Below are positions 60,392-64,000 of a DNA stretch of 64,000 bases, piece after piece. Location: assembly GCA_943369665.1 (NCBI GenBank), contig CALRNX020000011.1:1-64000 (forward strand), read 5' to 3'. The DNA comes from UKL13-3 sp943369665. GTDB taxonomy: Bacteria; Bacteroidota; Bacteroidia; UKL13-3. The position numbers and the translations under genes are program-made. The notes under the pieces were generated by a model that was given only the letters and a program-made list of their open reading frames with translations, was not told the DNA's origin and searched no databases. Position 1 is the first letter of the stretch, and every line of letters starts with the position of its first letter.

Positions 60392-61228
60392 TTATTTATG
60401 TGAAGCAGCAAATTGTTGAGTAATGGTAAAACCAGCCTCATCAATTGTGTATGTTACTTTGTCAATTTTAGTGGTAAACACGTTGTACATGATAGTTGCT
60501 AAAGCGGAGTTACCGATACCTAAAGCGGTATTGATAAGCGCCTCAGAGATACCATTTGCCAACGCTACTGAATCCGGTGAACCTGCGCTCGCCAAAGCCG
60601 AGAACGCCTTGATCATCCCGATTACCGTTCCCAATAACGCAACGAGTGTAGATACCGAAGCCATGGTTGCGATAATTACCAAGTTTTTCTCAAGCATAGG
60701 TAATTCCAATGATACTGACTCTTCAATTTCTTTTTGAATGGCCAATACTTTTTGGTCTTTATCCAAACCGGTAGCTGTTTCCATTTCTTTATACTTGTGT
60801 AAAGCCGATTTTACAACGTTTGCTACTGAGCCTTGTTGTGCATCGCACTCTTTAATAGCAGCATCAATATTACCTGCAGCTAACTGAGTTTTTACTTTGC
60901 GAACAAAAGTTTCAGCTGAACCTTTACCAGATGCTTTTGCTAAAGTTAAAAAACGCTCAATAGAGAAAGTGATACTCATAAGTACCAACGATAATAGAAT
61001 AGGTACGATGAATCCACCTTTGTAAATTAGGCCCAAAATATGACCAACACCTTCTTGTACCGGATGATTTTTTGGATCACCACCCTCAAAGTTTGAGGAG
61101 TTACCCAATACAAACATGTAAATACAAATACCCACGGCTACTAATACCGGAATTGCGAAAGAAGCAAAGTAACTATTGAATTTGCTTTCAGATTTTTGAT
61201 TTTGAACCTTGTTCATGTTGTTATGCAT
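60392..61228 (-). CDS. exbB: MotA/TolQ/ExbB proton channel family protein
   Basis: This is a 278 aa inner-membrane protein. The first hydrophobic helix (ASFAIPVLVAVGICIYMF) is followed by IYKGGFIVPILLSLVLMSITFSIERF. Near the C-terminus is the conserved helix pair LVIIATMASVSTLVALLGTVIGMIKAF...GISEALINTALGIGNSALATIMYNVF, which includes the Thr and small residues that line the ExbD pore. The start may be the ATG at 61228 or at 61216. It heads the operon and is divergent from nothing; the PorE-like gene ends 186 bases upstream. Confidence 0.95.
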   Translation of the reverse strand: MHNNMNKVQNQKSESKFNSYFASFAIPVLVAVGICIYMFVLGNSSNFEGGDPKNHPVQEGVGHILGLIYKGGFIVPILLSLVLMSITFSIERFLTLAKASGKGSAETFVRKVKTQLAAGNIDAAIKECDAQQGSVANVVKSALHKYKEMETATGLDKDQKVLAIQKEIEESVSLELPMLEKNLVIIATMASVSTLVALLGTVIGMIKAFSALASAGSPDSVALANGISEALINTALGIGNSALATIMYNVFTTKIDKVTYTIDEAGFTITQQFAASHK

Positions 61229-61413
61229 TTTTAAAGTGGAGCAAAAAAAGGATAAATTTTTAATTTATAAAGGAATTAACGTAAATTTTATATTGAAATA
61301 GGGCCATTGTGAATAAGTTGTTTGACGGCAATATTGAGGCAAACGTAAAGAAGTTCGTAAATGATATAACCTTCTGTCATGTCTGCGTCAAGAAAAAGAC
61401 TTCAGAAGTACTA

Positions 61414-63318
61414 CTATTTGCTGATAATTTTAAACTCTGTTCTGCGATTTTGCTTACGGCCAGCCTCTGTTTTGTTATCAGCAATGGGCTGTGTATCCGC
61501 ATATCCCTTGTATGTAAGTCGGGTAACAGCAATTCCTTGTTGTACCAAATAATCAACTACGGCTTTGGCCCTGTTTTGAGAAAGGGTGGTGTTTTTTTGT
61601 TTGTTACCTGTATTATCAGTATGTCCACTTACTTCAATCGTAAGGCTTGCGTTTGCTTTTAAAAAGGAAACCAATTTATCGAGTTCAATTTTTGATTCGT
61701 CTTTCAAAACATATTGATCAACATCAAAAAAGATATTGCGTAATACCACTTTTCCCCCGGCTTCAATAGGGTAAAGGGGAATATTTAAAACTAAAGGATC
61801 GGTTGCTGATTGGTTTTTGAGTTCAAAGTTTTCCGAGTGGAATAAATAGCCTTCTTTACTGACATTTAATGCATAGTTCTTGTTGCCTTGTAAGCATAGT
61901 AAAAAAGCACCAGTAAGTTTGTTGGAATATGCTTCAACAGACGTTTTGCCTGTTGACAAATCGATTAACTCAAGTCGTGCTTGCAATTTATTGTTATTGT
62001 TGGCATCATAAATGGTACCTTTAATATAACCTGTTTTAGCTGGACGTGCCTTTTCATATAACTCAAACTGATAGATATCTCTCCCCCCCTTACCATCAGA
62101 GCGGTGGCTTACATAATAGGCCATCTTTCCATCAGCCCCTATAACCAGACAAAATTCATCTGCATTAGTGTTTATAGGATACCCCAAATTTTCTGGTTTA
62201 CCCCAACGACCATCAGCTTGTTTGCGAACGACAAATAAATCAGCTTTACCTAATCCAACAAGTCCATCTGAGTTGAAATAAAGGGTTTTATCATCTTTAC
62301 AAATAAAAGGACATTCTTCATTTTCAGAGGTGTTTACCAACGGGCCCATATTTTGTGGAACACTCCATTTACCTTTGTTATATTGACTATACCAAATATC
62401 TTTACCTCCAAAACCTCCAGGTCTATTACTACTAAAATAAAGAGTTTTACCGTCAAATGATAATGATGGTTGCGATTCCCAACCGCTTGTGTTAATTGGA
62501 GGACCTAGGTTTTTTGGAGCTTTCCATGTGTTACCATCCAATTCGCTAAAGTATATATCGCAACTGCCAAACCCCAAGTCCATTGGCCTGTTACAGCCAG
62601 TGAAAAATACATATTGGCCATCAGGAGAGAGCGTAATTGTACCTTCGTTTTCTTCTGTGTTTATAGGATAACCCATATTTTGTGGAGGTCCCCAAATTCC
62701 ATCCTTATCTTTGATACTATAAAAGAAGTCTTCTTGTCTGCCTCCAAGTAACCGGGTGTAAATTAAGGTTTGTTCATCAGCACTTGTACCCGGGAAATAT
62801 TCGTCTTCAGGAGTATTAATTGTGGTTAAGTTTTTTGGGTCGAATGGAACGGGGCTTTTCAGAGCATTTATTCCAAACTCTGCGGTAAGTTTAATATTTG
62901 CAACTTTTTTATTGTCGATTTGAGTACCTTTTAATTCAATATATTTATTAATGTAATAATAGGCTGTGTCATACTCGCCATATTCCACCGCTGTTTTGGC
63001 AACTTTATAGTATGGTAACTGAAATAGAGGATTTATGTTTATTACTTTACCATAAACAGCAATAGCTTCAGGATACTGTTCGTTTTGTTCTCTGATATCT
63101 GCAACAAGCATCCATGCGTCAATAAAGTTCGGATCTTCTGCAGTAGCTCTTTTTAAGATATCGAATGAGACTTTATAATCCATCCGTGTAAATGCCTGCA
63201 GTGCTTCACCAAACAATTTCTCAGCTTTTTTACTTTTGGTGCCGGTAAATACCGGTTGTGTCTGGGCAAAACAAACAAAGGTGAATATTGACAAACAAAA
63301 GGTGAGGAGTAAACGCAT
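61414..63318 (-). CDS. porE: PorE-like T9SS protein: TPR, PD40 propeller, carboxypeptidase-regulatory and OmpA domains
   Basis: This is a 634 aa exported protein. A signal peptide (about 1-18, ending CFAQ; no clear lipobox) is followed by TPR repeats (about 25-130). Five or so PD40/WD40-like blades come next (TITLSPDGQYVFFTG, QPSLSFDGKTLYFSSNRPGGFGGKDIWYSQY, KDDKTLYFNSDG, GADGKMAYYVSHRSDGKGGRDIY). Then there is a carboxypeptidase-regulatory-like Ig domain (about 425-495), and last an OmpA peptidoglycan-binding domain (IEVSGHTDNTGNKQKNTTLSQNRA ... RKQNRRTEFK). This is exactly the domain order of Porphyromonas gingivalis PorE (PG1058), a T9SS component; the function here is inferred from that order. 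It precedes the TonB operon on the same strand. Confidence 0.85.
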   Translation of the reverse strand: MRLLLTFCLSIFTFVCFAQTQPVFTGTKSKKAEKLFGEALQAFTRMDYKVSFDILKRATAEDPNFIDAWMLVADIREQNEQYPEAIAVYGKVININPLFQLPYYKVAKTAVEYGEYDTAYYYINKYIELKGTQIDNKKVANIKLTAEFGINALKSPVPFDPKNLTTINTPEDEYFPGTSADEQTLIYTRLLGGRQEDFFYSIKDKDGIWGPPQNMGYPINTEENEGTITLSPDGQYVFFTGCNRPMDLGFGSCDIYFSELDGNTWKAPKNLGPPINTSGWESQPSLSFDGKTLYFSSNRPGGFGGKDIWYSQYNKGKWSVPQNMGPLVNTSENEECPFICKDDKTLYFNSDGLVGLGKADLFVVRKQADGRWGKPENLGYPINTNADEFCLVIGADGKMAYYVSHRSDGKGGRDIYQFELYEKARPAKTGYIKGTIYDANNNNKLQARLELIDLSTGKTSVEAYSNKLTGAFLLCLQGNKNYALNVSKEGYLFHSENFELKNQSATDPLVLNIPLYPIEAGGKVVLRNIFFDVDQYVLKDESKIELDKLVSFLKANASLTIEVSGHTDNTGNKQKNTTLSQNRAKAVVDYLVQQGIAVTRLTYKGYADTQPIADNKTEAGRKQNRRTEFKIISK

Positions 63319-63493
63319 GTTTATATAATTAGGTTGGTTGTGTTGCTTGGGTAATAAAGAGCAGGCAACATACTAAACTTTGCCATAGTAATCAATAACT
63401 ATACCATGAGGGGAGAAAATTCAAATATTGAATTTCGAATCTCGAAAGAAATGTTTAAGAATAAATACCAAATTACTTAACCAACTTAACCAA

Positions 63494-64000
63494 CTAAGGA
63501 ATCTGCATGTATTTATGCACCTGTAAGCTTATTTCCCATTGAGGGTTTGCTTTTACATAATCAATAATTTGCGGAAGCATTTCGGCCGACTTATCCCACT
63601 CCGGTTGTAAAAAAAGTTTACATGTTGGTGAGCATAATGCGGCATATTTTTCGGCCCAAGCAAAATCGGATTTGTTGAAAATAACCACTTTTAATTCATG
63701 TGCTGCGGCCACAACATCATTGATCGGTGCTTTGAATTTTTTGGGAGATACACAGATCCAATCCCAATGACCAGAAAGGGGAGAAGACCCTGAAGTTTCG
63801 ATATTGGTTTGAATACCGTTTTCTTTTAATTCTTGTGTAAGCTCATCAAGGTTATGCAACAGCGGCTCGCCACCTGTAATAACAGCGAGTATAGCTCCTG
63901 CGTCCGTTGCAAATTTTACAATTTCGCTCACTGTATAAGTTGGATGTTTGCTTGCATCCCAACTGTCTTTTACGTCACACCAAACACAGCCCACATCACA
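63494..64000 (-). CDS. queE: 7-carboxy-7-deazaguanine synthase, 5' end beyond the window
   Basis: This radical SAM enzyme catalyses the third step of queuosine (preQ0) biosynthesis. The frame is open to base 64000, where the iron-sulfur motif CDVGCVWC (C-x3-C-x2-C) can be read, so the start lies outside. The remainder shows CDVKDSWDASKHPTYTVSEIV, then VITGGEPLLHN, IETSGSSPL and VSPKKFKAPI, the standard QueE blocks with the SAM-binding GGEP. The gene ends at 63494. Confidence 0.93.
   Translation of the reverse strand, partial: CDVGCVWCDVKDSWDASKHPTYTVSEIVKFATDAGAILAVITGGEPLLHNLDELTQELKENGIQTNIETSGSSPLSGHWDWICVSPKKFKAPINDVVAAAHELKVVIFNKSDFAWAEKYAALCSPTCKLFLQPEWDKSAEMLPQIIDYVKANPQWEISLQVHKYMQIP

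Noticed and set aside
61309..61662. 117 aa frame on the + strand between exbB and the PorE-like gene
   Set aside because: More than half of it runs antisense through the OmpA domain of the PorE-like gene and the rest has no recognisable feature.

Overview
The window is chromosomal DNA from a member of the Bacteroidota, AT-rich and gene-dense. The evidence is the set of type IX secretion (T9SS) proteins with C-terminal sorting domains of both kinds (short type A and the gliding-motility type B ending after an FTPN-G-DG motif), the two-ExbD TonB operon, a SusC-like carboxypeptidase-regulatory/TonB receptor, DUF983 and DUF5723 proteins, few Shine-Dalgarno sequences, and -7 promoter boxes of the TAnnTTTG type. 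Neither genus nor species can be read from this alone. No rRNA, CRISPR array, transposase, integrase or phage gene was seen; the only tRNA is tRNA-Ser(UGA). Both window edges cut genes (a C25 peptidase at the left, queE at the right).

Layout. 1-9213 (+): a gingipain-type C25 peptidase resembling PorU2, then a glycosyltransferase, a Wzx-type flippase and two more glycosyltransferases. 9217-14352 (-): ruvB, an O6-alkylguanine-DNA alkyltransferase, sppA and a secreted endonuclease I. 14427-20358: purB, aroE, an unusual choice-of-anchor L/OmpA protein and a large T9SS cargo protein with a CxxCH motif. 20407-24722 (-): a redox island (MarR, pirin, YceI | nitroreductase, exported pirin, OsmC, CDGSH protein), with a palindromic operator over the -33 box of its first promoter and a terminator splitting it in two. 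24747-35403: hydrolase, rarA, rlpA-like, pabB, TonB receptor, DUF983, DNA glycosylase and gyrB.

35549-39709 (+): two tandem type B T9SS proteins that share almost only their C-terminal halves. 39713-44396 (-): lpxK-lipB, an orphan NtrC-type regulator, a DnaQ-like exonuclease and a DUF423 protein. 44476-50262 (+): three uncharacterised envelope proteins (membrane-anchored 911 aa protein, large lipoprotein, DUF5723 barrel). 50267-55285: trpS, a Ric/YtfE-like di-iron protein, tRNA-Ser, a secreted M28 peptidase, a peroxiredoxin, an NlpC/P60 hydrolase and a stand-alone Hpt protein. 55341-61228 (-): exbB-exbD-exbD-tonB-small membrane protein-PstS-like lipoprotein-TPR protein, with a palindromic repeat between the two exbD genes. 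61414-64000 (-): a PorE-like OmpA protein and queE.

Functionally the window is dominated by the cell envelope: secretion and anchoring of T9SS cargo (PorU2-like, PorE-like, six cargo proteins), surface polysaccharide assembly, lipid A and energised outer-membrane transport. Housekeeping DNA repair, nucleotide and cofactor genes lie between. The least understood parts are the redox island, the 44476-50262 trio and the TonB operon with its PstS-like and TPR tail.
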